Positions 11,492-22,329 of a stretch of 64,000 nucleotides of DNA are shown here, one piece after another. This stretch comes from Zygnema cylindricum (taxonomy: Eukaryota; Streptophyta; Zygnematophyceae; Zygnematales; Zygnemataceae), in the NCBI GenBank assembly GCA_037447655.1, contig JBBHKE010003061.1, forward strand, positions 184,101-248,100, given 5' to 3'. The number at the start of each line of letters is the position of its first letter. Position 1 is the first letter of the stretch. A program made the position numbers and the translations under genes. The notes under the pieces were generated by a model. It saw only the letters and a list, made by a program, of their open reading frames with translations, was not told the DNA's origin and ran no database searches.

Positions 11492-12736
11492 GGGCGGAGA
11501 CAGGGAAGAAAGGGGAAGGAGGAGGACAAGTAGAAGGGAAAGGAAGGCAAGGGGAAAGAGACGGGTCCGAAACTCCGAATGTCGAGTAGAGTGAAGATCT
11601 ACAGAGCCACAGAAACGCTGAGCTCATGTTGTACTATGTTCGAAACGTACGTAAAGTACGAGAAACGTATACACTTCCTAAACAGAAAAACGCTCGTAGT
11701 ATTGTATGCGAGAGCTACACCGTGAATCGTTATTAGCGTATAGAAATTATTATTGTATATAATGATTTAGTGTCATTTACGCTAATTTGTGTATCAATAC
11801 CATTTTTAAAAAAATGTTTTATTGTAATTTCTAGTGTTGTGTATCGGTAAGGATTTGCCGATAACCGATATGGGCCTTTTTTCGGGTATCCGATAATCGA
11901 TATATTGGTACGATATATCGATATCGGTCTTATCGCCGATAAGTAGCCGATAATTACAATACAATACAGGGACGACGACAAAGTTAACGCCACAATTTGA
12001 CCCGCGGCCGAACGACAAGGATAGTTTGAAACGGAAAATTTTCACTTAACGGCGCTAAATCGTACGGCAACATAAACAACATGGCCACGTTTCTGTTGAC
12101 GTAATTGACGTCTAGAGCTATACACGTCCAAAAAACAAAAAAACCTTTCGCTTGCTCAACTCATTCAACATCCATTTTAGTGTGAATCCAGCTATTATAC
12201 ATGGTACTGTACACCGCCAACAGCTACCAGCGTTACCCAACCAAAGGGCAAAGCACCGGGTCGCCCGCGACTATTATTAAAGTAGCCTATAACCACAGAT
12301 GAAAAGTGCGAAATCTGATAGACCCATATAATATGCGTATCCAGGGAACACCTTTCTCGGTGCACCCTTCTTCCAATTTCGGTTGGAGACGCCAATCGGA
12401 AAATGAGAATCTTACCTTTCAATCGCAACCGTTGATAGCAATCTAACAAAAAATATGTTTCGAGTAGCAGAAAAATGCGTTTACTGTTTAGTGTTTCCTT
12501 CAATTTTCTTTCTAAAAGTTGTTTTTGACTGCACCGAAGGAAAAGTTGGAGCGAACATCCAGCGGCAGCTGCACATGCACGGGACAGGAAAGTGACAGTT
12601 TGGGGTGTCCACCTAGCAAGCCACACCTTCATTAATAACCCGTACCGTACGCGTATCGTCCCGTATCCCGTATCCTGTATAGTACAGAACTGTACTGTAC
12701 TGTACTGAATCTACCTCTCAACTGCCTCCTCTCTCG

Positions 12737-12768
<32 letters not shown>

Positions 12769-12895
12769 CCCTCTTCCTCTCGTCGCCTCCTCTCCCCCCC
12801 ATCCGCCCCCCTTCCCCTTCCCCCCTTCCCCACCTCTCCCCCGCCACCTCCCCTCCCTCTCCTCCCTCCCCTTCCCCTCCCCCTCCCCCGCCCCC
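11492..12895. promoter_or_regulatory. Shared intergenic region of the divergent YIPF and DCP1 genes
   Basis: The region between the two ATGs (1.4 kb) must hold both promoters. It contains an end of the TA-flanked MITE family (TACACCGTGAATCGTTATTA at 11715), the left end of a hAT-like element (TAGTGTTGTGTATCGGT at 11832, with CGATA/TATCG-rich interior), and a pyrimidine-rich leader. No right end of the hAT-like copy was found, so it is probably truncated. Only position, not motif, supports the promoter call. Confidence 0.5.
12727..12895 (+). promoter_or_regulatory. CT-rich leader of DCP1
   Basis: About 170 bp of almost pure pyrimidine ends directly at the DCP1 ATG. It may be a CT-rich 5'UTR or pyrimidine patch of the plant core-promoter kind, or the polypyrimidine tract of an unseen 5'UTR intron. 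Sequence alone cannot decide. Confidence 0.45.
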
Positions 12896-15800
12896 ATGGC
12901 GTCCCTGGTCGGCGCCTCGAAGCCCCAGCCCGTGCTGGACGCGGCGTCCACGCGCGAGCTCACGCTGGCGGTGCTCCGCCGCCTCGACCCCGCCGTCGAG
13001 GACATTCTGGCGACGGCCGGTCACGTCACGCTGTACCAATTCAACGTCGCCGAACAGACATGGGTACGGGCGCCGCATCCAGGACCATTGTGGCTTGCTT
13101 TTTTAGGGTGTTTTTTTACGTGTTTTACGGTTTTAGGGTTCTTACAGGGTTTTATTAGGCGTTGGTTAGGGTGTTTTTAGGTTTTTTAGGTTTAGTTTAG
13201 GTTTTTTCCTGTGTTTTTTTAGGTTTTTTAAGTATTTTAAGGGTTTTTTTAAGGCGTTTTTAAGTGTTTGAAGGTTTTTTCTTGGTTTTTTTCAAGTTTT
13301 TCTTAGGTTTTCTTAGGTTTTCCAAGAGTTTTTAAAGGTTTCCTAAGTTTCTTTTAGGTTTTTCTTGGTGTTTTTTATGTTTTTTCAGGTCTTGTCAGGT
13401 TTTTTACGTCCTTAATATCTTTTTAGGTATTTTTTTGAGGTTTTTTTGGGTCCTGAATCAGGCTTAAGTGGGTTTCTTTTAGGAATTTTAATGTTTTCAA
13501 AAGTTTTTTACAGTTTTTCTTAATGTTTTTTAGGCTGTTTTAGGTTTTTTTTTATTTTTTTTAAGTTTTTGTAGTTCTTTTATGTTTTTTTTAGGGTCTC
13601 TTGCTGCCATCGCTCAGGTGTCTGGTTTTAGGTCGCGAGACTGTTAGGGGACTTTTGTGAGGATGGGTTTTTTTTTTTTTTTTGTTAGGGTGTTTTAGTT
13701 CTGCGTAGCTTTACAGTGCGAAAACGTGTAGGAACACTTTTTGTGGTTACATTATGTTATTCCCACGTTAGAACTATGGTTCTTTAGGAAGTTGATGTGA
13801 TAAAACAACGTTGGGTTGTCCATGTGGCCATGGCTGCCCTCGGAAGACAATTTGTTTGTCTTATTCTCTTTCGATTCTTAGTCATCCACCCTAATAAAGT
13901 TTTCAATTATACACTTGAAGAAGTGTGAGTGTGCGCTTCTTCATATGCAATCCTAAAAACCCGAAAAAGCCCTCGCCTATTTTTCATCCTTCCTTATAGT
14001 GCACGGATTGATCATTGAAGTTTTTAGAAAGATTTTTGAAAAGCTTTTCAGAAATCACACTAAAGGTTCCAGCAACCTTTCCAACTTCACACAAACCAAT
14101 CTGTCCACACTGAATATGGTGGCCAGCAAGAAGCCTCCAGAGGCCTTCCCAAGCCTCCCCAAGCCTCTCCATTTCTTCACAGACATTTGTGAAACCGTAG
14201 GCTTTGGCAATATTTCACCAGTCTTAGGGTCCCAAACTCGACACTTTCGCATAAATAAACAAAAGCCTGAAACCGACGAAGGAAGACGGGGATTCTTCCT
14301 GAGTGCCGTAAGGCTTTTTTCTCGCTCCCCTGTTATCTTTTATGCGCAGAGATAGGTTGAAGAAGAAGCTTCCAGAAATGGCAATATCCATGTCTGTCTG
14401 GGGGCCACTTTGGGCTCCTGTGCCGGATGGTGCAGAGCCGGAAGGACGTGGAGGGCTCTCTCTTTGTCGTCAAGAGGTGGGTGGAGGGAGGGAGGGAGAG
14501 AGGAGCGTCGACGCGTGGAGAGGAGGGAGATGAGGAAGAGGGAGCTAAATGTCTCTGGTGGCGGTCGAGACGGTTTTGTGGGACGCGTCTTGATGGGGGA
14601 AGTGGGAAATGGACGCCTTTTTCGGGATTTGCAGACAAGAACAGCCTCGGTTTCAGTTTATTGTCATGAATAGACGGAGCACAGGTGGGAGGCTACTCCT
14701 TCCTCCCCCTCCCACCCAACTCCCCCTTTTTCTACCTCTTTTTTTGGTCCCTTTTGTTTTCTTTTTCAACCCGTTTTAATCTTGTTTTACCGTTTGTTAG
14801 AGGCCATTTTTTTAATGCCTTAGCTTGACAGAGTCGATTGAAAGTTGGGAGTGTCTCTTTTTGGTAAAATGCTTTTTTGTATTTTTCTGGTTTGCAGGCA
14901 GTTCGGCTTGTTTGTTTTTTTAATAGAGCAAGGACAAGGGTTGTCATTGACTCTAACTCTCTACTCAGATACGGTGTGATTAGGAGGCGTGCTTTAGTTT
15001 TAAATCCTGTGTTATTCGATACACTGGGAACGAAGTTGAAAACTTTTGTAGTTTTACTGAACCCTGGTCGCATTTTCTGTTTCACGTCAATTCCCATGCA
15101 ATGCAAGTCATATTCTCATCCTTTTTTGGTCAAAAAAGTAAAACCTTTTTTTGGTTTCTCTTTTGAACCTCAGCCTCTCAAGATTTTTCTGCTCATCAGT
15201 CAATTTGCAAGCTTACAGGGTAATTACATATGATGAAAGTACTGGGACTACTGGCCAGGAACGCCAGTAATCACTTGCATGTAAAATTACCTTATCAATG
15301 TGATGTCAGAATGTCCTTCTCCTGGTTGTGTTTGGAGGGAGGTATTTGCCTTTTTTGTTTAAATAAAAAGAGATTAAAATTTACGCAGTATCACGCGTCG
15401 GTTGCAGAGAATCTGGTGGAGGATCTCCTAGGAGAGTTTGAATACGAGGTTCCGGTGCCGTACCTTCTTTACCGAAACAAGTCGCAGGAAGTGAATGGCA
15501 TCTGGTTTTACAACCAGCGAGAGTGTGAGGAGATTGCCAAACTGTTTGCCAGGTGGAAGGCTCTTCACTGTTGGGCAGAGGGTAAATGGATGATGCTTGT
15601 TGTAAGGCATTTTCTTTGTAGTTTTTTGTTTGCAGTTGTTTAGGCTTGTGGATGGGCAAAAAGCCTCGTCGGAAGGACAATCTTTTTTTTTAGATCTGCA
15701 AATCAAATAGAATGTCGACATTGTGAACAGCAGAGGTATTCATGAACTGTCGATGAGTAATTGTAAGCAAAGTGTAATCGGTAGAAGTTGCTGTCAGAGG

Positions 15801-17867
15801 GCAGCAGGTGGAATGTTATGACAACCACATTGCTGGGTTTGAAAATGTACCGTGTCTCAGTATGTGCCCACTTAACTAATTGGCATTATTAACACTAATT
15901 CATGATTCGTGGGTCGAAGAAACTCTGCCCGGAATTAGAGTGATGAACTCTAATAGCGATGGGCAGAGATACTAACTTGGGCTGTTTTTCTAATTTCTAT
16001 GCTACGATTTCATCTCACGTCTCTGTTTTTGGGGCTTTCAAAACGCTGATAAAAAACGGGGTATATGCAGAATACTAAATGCGTTTTCTAAGGCACCTCC
16101 AAAGCTAAAGGTGGTTGGAGCTCCCAGGTAAGTTTTTTCCTGTCCAATTTCTTCTGTCAAATTTTCCTGTTGGATTTGAAATCCCTTATTTGCGCTTCTG
16201 TCCACTTGATACTCATTCCGTTTTTTCTGGACATTTGCACTCCCGGGGTGTCTGTCGACAAGGCTCTTTAGGGTTTTTTCGGACTACGCTGGCAGTCCTA
16301 GGTAGCCGGTCAGACTCCAGCGAATGATTTTACCGTAGTTTCAAACATGTCTGTTGTATGCGGATGGTTTTAGCAAACGTTTAAACATTCCTTTTATAAC
16401 GAATGTTTTGACATATGTCATAGCCTGGTCACACTTTCAAAATTAAACCATACAGTTTTGTGAGTAACGTGATTAGTAAAAAAAGAAGTGTTGGGTTACT
16501 CACGTTTTACTCACAAAACGTGAGTAATTTTCAATAGTGTAACCAGGCTATTGCTTCACCAAACGTTTAAGCAAGTTTATGATTCTTTCTAAGGGAGGCG
16601 GATGTGCAGTGTGGAGTATGAGGAGTTGGAAGCGGTGCCTACAGCGGCCACAGTGGAGGGGCCGTTGGAACCGACTCTCCTACAGGAAGAGACTCACCAG
16701 TCTCAGGAGCCTCTGGAACGTTTCTTTTCGGTGGGTTTCAGGTTCAGAAGCTTTTTTCTGCCAGGTTTAGGGTTCACGACCATCATTTCAGTACACTGTC
16801 ATGTTTTTTTCAGCCTTTAACAGTTTTAACCCCGTTATTTGCCGTGATATTACTTCAACGGTTGCGATGGAAAGGTAAGATTCTTACCTTCCGACAGATG
16901 TTCTCCAAGTGAAAATTGGATGTTTGCATGGGGAAAAGCTGATTTGAACGCGTGAAAAATCATTAACGCTAATAGCGATACAAGGTGTAGAGTTTAGGGT
17001 TGCAAAGCTTATGTGTGAGAAGTAAACAGATTGTTGTTTCAGCAGGGTAATAAAACCCTAAAATTTGTCAGAGGTTGAGTTGAATCATATTTTACAGGTG
17101 TATGGAAACGATGCCAGAAAGAAGAATAAAAGGTTCTGAAAGTTGAATATGATGTTTTTTCTCCGAGAGGTCAATCTTAAGAGGAACCCTCATTTTTGTC
17201 AGATGGTAGTTAGGGTTGAGAAAAGGGGGAAATTGGGTTGCAGACGGTAGTCCACTTAAATACCCCCATAGAACACCCGGTTCTCCCTCTCTCTCAGCCT
17301 CTTTCTGTTCCCATGCCGACCGTCTCCGTCACTCCTCTCCCCCCCACTCTCCCGTCTCTCGCTATCTCTACCTCCTCCCACTCCTCCATTCTTACACTCG
17401 ACCTCGCCAACACTGACAATTCCAGTCTCGCGAGGCCCTCCTTCTTCATCCCTCCTCCCCTCCACTCGACACTCCCACAGTCATCCGCGGTTCCTGCTCT
17501 GTTGCCTTCCTCCTCCACTCTCCCAAATCACCTGCATGGGGCACCTTTTTTACAGCCCTTCCCTCCTCCCGCTCCTCCTCCCTCTCTCGCCACTCCCTCT
17601 CTCCCTCCCCCAATGGGAGCGCGGATTTCGAGGGAGGGCGTCCGTTCTGCTATGGCTCGGCTTCTGCAGGTAGGGGCAGAGGTAGAGAATAGAACTTGAG
17701 GCTATTGAAGAAACCTGTGAGAGTGAGATGGGGGGAGAGGGAGAGGGAGAGGGAGAGGGAGAGGGAGACCTCTTTTTAAGTCGTCCCATGGCGTGTTGTC
17801 CTTGCAGGAAGAGCGGTTCATCGACATGATATACGAGGAGATGGTGGCGGCTCATGGTGGAGAGTGA
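12896..17867 (+). CDS. DCP1: mRNA-decapping enzyme subunit DCP1, complete, 355 aa
   Basis: DCP1 is the EVH1-fold activator of the DCP2 cap hydrolase in cytoplasmic mRNA decay and P-bodies. Eight plus-strand exons join in phase: 12896-13063, 14436-14476, 14635-14684, 15408-15552, 16071-16127, 16610-16730, 17244-17669 and 17808-17867 (1,068 bp). Motifs in order are RRLDPAVEDILATAGHVTLY, EQTW|SRKDVEGSLFVVKR (split by intron 1), QEQPRFQFIVMNRRST, NLVEDLLGEFEYEV, YLLYRNKSQEVNGIWFY, CEEIAKLFARILNAFSK and YEELEAVPTAATVEGPLEP. The C terminus, ISREGVRSAMARLLQEERF then IDMIYEEMV, fits the plant-type C-terminal helix. Between them lies a Pro/Ser-rich low-complexity stretch encoded by exon 7. Exons of 41, 50 and 57 bp are very short. 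The 16730/17244 join is phase-compatible but is the least certain one. Confidence 0.95.
13085..13690 (+). repeat. TTTTAGG-type degenerate repeats filling DCP1 intron 1
   Basis: Several hundred bases of TTTTTAGGTTTTTT/TTTAGGGTGTTTT variants with almost no A or C elsewhere. Many TTTTAG|G sites resemble 3' splice sites. No exon was found before 14436. Confidence 0.75.
15219..15297. mobile_element. Short relative of the GGGTAATTACA palindromic MITE
   Basis: It begins GGGTAATTACATATGATGAA, contains ACTACTGGCCAGGAACGCCA and ends TGTAAAATTACC. It is a deleted version of the 8815-8946 element, in DCP1 intron 3. Confidence 0.6.
15875..15970. mobile_element. Fragment of the ATCGCTATTAG MITE family
   Basis: It contains GGCATTATTAACACTAATTC and the right terminus GATGAACTCTAATAGCGATG followed by GGCAGA. 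Only one clear terminus remains. In DCP1 intron 4. Confidence 0.5.
16820..16989. mobile_element. Member of the TACACCG MITE family, left end eroded
   Basis: The right terminus is ATTAACGCTAATAGCGATAC then AAGGTGTA. The interior AAGGTAAGATTCTTACCTTCC matches the interior of the 4251-4483 and 41341-41636 copies. In DCP1 intron 6. Confidence 0.6.
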
Positions 17868-19540
17868 GAGCCTATAGGGGGCGGCCAAGGAGGAACGCCA
17901 GTCTCTTTTTCTGTCGCACGACCTCGAGTCGTTTGGGAGCGTCTTGCATTGGAGCTTCTTGTTTGGAGGCCAGTTAGGATGGTTGGAAGACAGGAACATG
18001 TGTTTTGTTTAAATGTGTATAATCCGTTTGGTTGTGTTCGCACTGTTGGTGAATGAAGCTTGTCGGGCCGTACCGGTATACACCGAGGATTTTTTTTTGG
18101 GTAATGTTTTATTTGTTCTGTTTCTTTGTTCTGGCTATTAGAGCTCCGTGGTGTTGCAAGTACGGCACTCTTTTTGTAATGTTTTGGACATTGTTGATGA
18201 GATCTTTTTGAATTCTTTGCCTATAACTCTTTTTTCTTTTCTTGGAAAAAAATTGGTTTATATGTTTTTCAAAGTTTTTTGGGGTGTTTTAAAAAAGCAG
18301 AGAAAACCTTCCTGCCTACAAGATTGCGGTGCCGGAGGCAATTTGTCTCTCCAGTGGGCGGCAGATGTGGTGCAGTACAGTTTAAAGTACAGTTTACGGT
18401 ACAGTTTAAAGTACAGCTCCTCCACCGGTCTCCCATTTGTTTAACTGTCCGTCATTATAGGGTTAATAACATTACTTTTAGTGAGGCTCCAGTGTGAAGA
18501 AATGCTATATCTGGTAACCCCGAGACATGGGTGTTACTCATGGTTAGGAGGTAATTAAATTTAGTGTTTGCATGCATTTTTACACTGATCTATGCCCTAT
18601 AGCGTGAGTTAGGGATCATAACTGTATTTTGTTCCATTGCAAATCATCCCTTAGTCAATACCAATCCTTTTCTCATACTTGTAATTTCTAGGGTGATCTG
18701 ACACTTGTCGGATCAAGGGGAACAATTACATTTTCTTCTAAAATTTCTTAATCACAGTCAAGTGTACGCTCATCTTGTCTAAGTGATGATAAGCTATTTT
18801 GAACAACAGGATATGGTAAACTATTCTAGTGCACAAAAGCAAAAATACAATTTCTGATGAAAAGCAACACACACACGCATGAAAACCTAAGAGCAAGTAA
18901 CCGAGTAACCAAGTATCAACACTGTCTTGATTAAAATCAACCGTTCCATCTCGATTGCCATAATCTAATCCCGCGAGTTCTCAGCATCACCTCGCACTAC
19001 CGATTACGACAGGCACTGTCACGTAGATCGATACCAATCATCCGCAAAGGAACAACATGCGAGATCTCACGCCGAACATACTACCCAGCCTTTGAAGCAA
19101 TAGTTGCGATAGTTGTATGCCTAATGGAGACGGAAAAGCAGAAGGATGCCATTGGGCTCAAGTACACGTCTCATGGGCAGTCTACAGGGCCAATTACAGG
19201 GTGAATGGGGGAGTCAAATTCAGAGAGTGGTGGTGAACCGATAAGGCGTGAAATGAAGAGTGGAAAGTGTCGAGCCGAGCCCGAAATGAGGCACGCTCTG
19301 AAAGGAAATCAAACACGTAAATCCAAAGGAATTGCATCGAGGAGCTCAGATCTAACGGTAGCGACAACCTTCTCTAAAAGTAATGTAACTGGTCCGGTAA
19401 CGTGGGAGGAGAGAACGACATCTTTGTTAAAATAATCTGAGGAGTTTGGGAAGTTTTCGAACAAGCTATCTCGAAACGTGACTTATGAAAAGGAGGTCAG
19501 CATCATAGACATGAGCGGCGATGGGAGCAAGAACAACATC
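17868..19540. other. Gene-free stretch after DCP1
   Basis: It holds the DCP1 3'UTR and then AT-rich unique sequence. A short tandem of GTACAGTTTAAA-like units lies at about 18373-18418. No exon chain was recognised. Confidence 0.5.
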
Positions 19541-19559
19541 ACAAGCTAAGGAATTGGAG

Positions 19560-19965
19560 ATTTGCGTCGTCGCACCAAGTTACTCACTCCATGGAGACGT
19601 CGAATCTACCGATGCCTTGGGTATTAATCGGTCCCAAATGTAGATGGGAGAGATGCTTGAGTTCGAACCAGAAGACTGGTTCTCGATGGAAAGTACCACG
19701 GTTAACATATTGTGGAGGATGTCAATGAGGCGGTTGTAGAAGGTTGGGAGCGATGAAGTAAAAGGTGGGGAGGAGACAAATTGTGGAGGATGTGAAAGAA
19801 GCGATTGTGGAAGGCTAAGAGTGATGAAACAAGAGTATGTGGGGAGGCGGGTTGGGTGTGACGTGAGGAAGGTCGTGGGATGAAACACCTCCTCGAAAGG
19901 GCCACAGCTAGTGGAGGGTGGATTACCTTGGGGATGTCTTCTCTATGAGACAAGTCACCAGAAAG
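19560..19965 (-). pseudogene. Fragment resembling the RT-element C-terminal tail, with tandem duplication
   Basis: Minus-strand text such as LVSSLLAFHNRFFHILHNL resembles FVPSLLAFDDLIMDVFHTLL of the RT relic at about 21.5 kb. A unit of roughly 75 bp (about 19705-19850) is tandemly repeated, encoding two versions of LPTFYNRLIDILHNML. Short and without an intact frame. Confidence 0.45.
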
Positions 19966-20139
19966 GGTTGAGTCGAGAAACTAGGTCACAAAAGATCGCG
20001 AGAATGTGACCCCCTCCAACAAAAGGGGAATTTGGAAACCGAGAGAGGAGCCGAAAATGGAGGGAGTCTAAGGGTTGGCCAAGTGTAACGTTAGGCAAGA
20101 TGGGGCAACATTGGTTCGGGATGGGACCTCGTGGTTCGT

Positions 20140-22325
20140 TTTCATACCACTAGACCGCCCATCGTCATTAGAGTACAATAATTATTAAAAAATGTGCGAT
20201 GGTAAACCATGTGAGTCCATGGGAACACAAAGGGGCAGCAATGCCAAAACTGAAAAACTACATGTGAAGGGAAGCACACAAAAAGGAGATCTACAGATAG
20301 CAACCCTGCAAGTCCCCCAAGCCCGAGAGAGAACGTTGAGGGAGTTCTAGGACACGTTGACAATCCATAACCGCAATAGCATAAAGAAGGAGAATATAAG
20401 CTTGCACTTTTTCTAAAGCCACACGTAAACGTTAACAATAAAAAGAAGTAAGGACAGAAGTAGGAGGGCTCCTAGGTTCCCGTCACTCAAACGAGCACAG
20501 ACTGCAGGTACAGAGAAACTCGTCCAAATCAACACCCAAAAAACCAAATATCGCGACCGCCATCGGAATAAAGTCATCCATAGTATCTCGGTGTGCGTAA
20601 TCATACTCCTTAGCTGCATCACACGCCGCCACACCAACATTTTAAGCCGCTTGACTGGCGGTTGTATTCGAGGTAGGGTTCGCCAAAACAATTTCATCAA
20701 ATATGCAACGTCCACCATTGAGTACTACAATATCAATCCGACGCGGAGATGACACATGCGAAAGCTCCCCACGAATATAATATCTCCCCTTGGAATCGAT
20801 AGTTGCAATGACGTCGTGAATAGTGTCGTGCGCTTGAATCCATTCTCCCTTGTGGGAGCAACAAACAAATGGATGCCATCAAGGACACCGTCACACGAGC
20901 AAACAAGAGAATCAGTAAAGGTGAATAGGGAGGCCTAACAGAACTTGAGGGTCATGGCGAATTGAGTAGAGCGTAGGTTGAATAAAATAGGTGTAGTTAA
21001 TAGCCTAGCTCTGGAACCAGGTCCACCACAAGAAAGAAAGCATGCCCGCGAAGAATCAGAGTGAAGCGGCTTGAGAAGCTCATTGTAATGGCAGCGGCAA
21101 CCTGATCAGAAGTTGATTCTTGGAGACGCGCAACTGATTTCGTCACAAGGGTGGAAAGAACCAGCATACAAGCTAAAGTAAGAGGAGGGATAGACCATGA
21201 CGCTTCCAAAATGAAGCTAAAGTAAGAGGAGGGATAGACCATGACGCGTCCAAAATGAATTGCTGGAAGATGAACACACCGTCCGAAACATGAGGGACAA
21301 GAGACAAGAGTAGAGGCTATAAGGCACCAACTACCCAAATAGGCTGCAAGAGCCACGTGTTGTTGACAATATACCTAATCCTCATGCAAAGATGGGAAAG
21401 GATGCGTGAATGTGAGTCGTAAGCAAAGACTCCCGATCAAACGCCTACAACCTAACAACGTGTGAAAGACGTCCATGATGAGATCATCAAAAGCTAAAAG
21501 AGATGGTACAAACATTGGGGCGGAGGGGAAGTACGAGTAAGGTAGGAGGGACCGTGGGGGAAACACCTTGTTAACAGGGTAAAAGCCATTTGGAGACTAG
21601 GGAGGTTTAGAAGGTTGTCCATGTGGGACAAATCTTTCTGAAGAACAGAATCGAGAAATTTGTTCACGAGAGTATCCGAACCAAGCGGGCAATCCAACAC
21701 ACACATGCCATCAAATAGACGAGGAGTTTGAAAACCAAGAGGGGGATTAAATGAATGACGAATATCAACACACTTTAAGGGTTGAATAGAATTTCTGACT
21801 TCTACCAAACGATTTTTAAAAAGTTGGGGGCCTGCACGACTTGGTCCACATGACCAATAATATGTGTTTCGCGCTCCACAGAAGGGAAGATACATTTACT
21901 GAGCGTTGTAACGGAAGCACGGAGGATCCCGGTAATCAGCAATAAACAAAGGTCCCAAAAGGGTCGCGTTGACGAATGCTTTTTGATGAGGAAATAGTAG
22001 TGTTGTGTGTCGGCAAGAAACTAGGAACACTATATACACAACACTAGGAAATAGGAACCAAATCACCATCAGTGGAGAAAGAAAGGTTGTTGGCCGAAGA
22101 ATAAAAGGCTCGCATAAAGGGAAATATTTGGAAAATCCGAGGAAAAGGCAGCCATAAGCTTCAAACAAATGACGTTCAGATCCATCGTATTGAAGGCGTT
22201 GGAAACATCGACTTGAAGGACTAATCAAACCCGATGGACTTCAACGAAGCCTGAATCTCGTGGATCATGACCTCACAAGCCCCCTGAATTACCACTCCAA
22301 ACCGACGAAGAGAAAAATAATGATG
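20140..22325 (-). pseudogene. Decayed retroelement reverse transcriptase
   Basis: Reading right to left on the minus strand: RFGVVIQGACEVMIHEIQAS, then after a one-base frame change LQVDVSNAFNTMDLNVI (RT motif A with its Asp), then DLVPISS, RQRDPFG (motif B, normally RQGDPLG) and IFPSVERETHIIG (motif C, normally ADDTHI, both Asp lost). The C-terminal part includes LQMAFTLLTRCFPHGPSYLT. Stops and frame changes show it is dead. It is the same family as the plus-strand fragment at 4.8-5.2 kb. A 49-bp hAT-like element is inserted between PIS and SSK. The left boundary is unclear; 20140-21000 has open minus-strand stretches I cannot assign. Confidence 0.75.
21998..22046. mobile_element. 49-bp hAT-type mini-element with 8-bp target duplication
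   Basis: Starts TAGTGTTGTGTGTCGG and ends TATACACAACACTA, so the termini are inverted. GGAAATAG flanks it exactly on both sides (21990-21997 and 22047-22054). An 8-bp duplication and TAGTGTTG ends are typical of hAT elements. Element plus one duplication is 57 bp, so the RT frame it interrupts stays in phase. Confidence 0.85.
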
Positions 22326-22329
22326 AATG

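Noticed and set aside
17098-17132. Possible 35-bp extra DCP1 exon (VYGNDARKKNK)
   Set aside because: Its exit phase does not fit the next coding exon; the direct join 16730 to 17244 keeps the frame.
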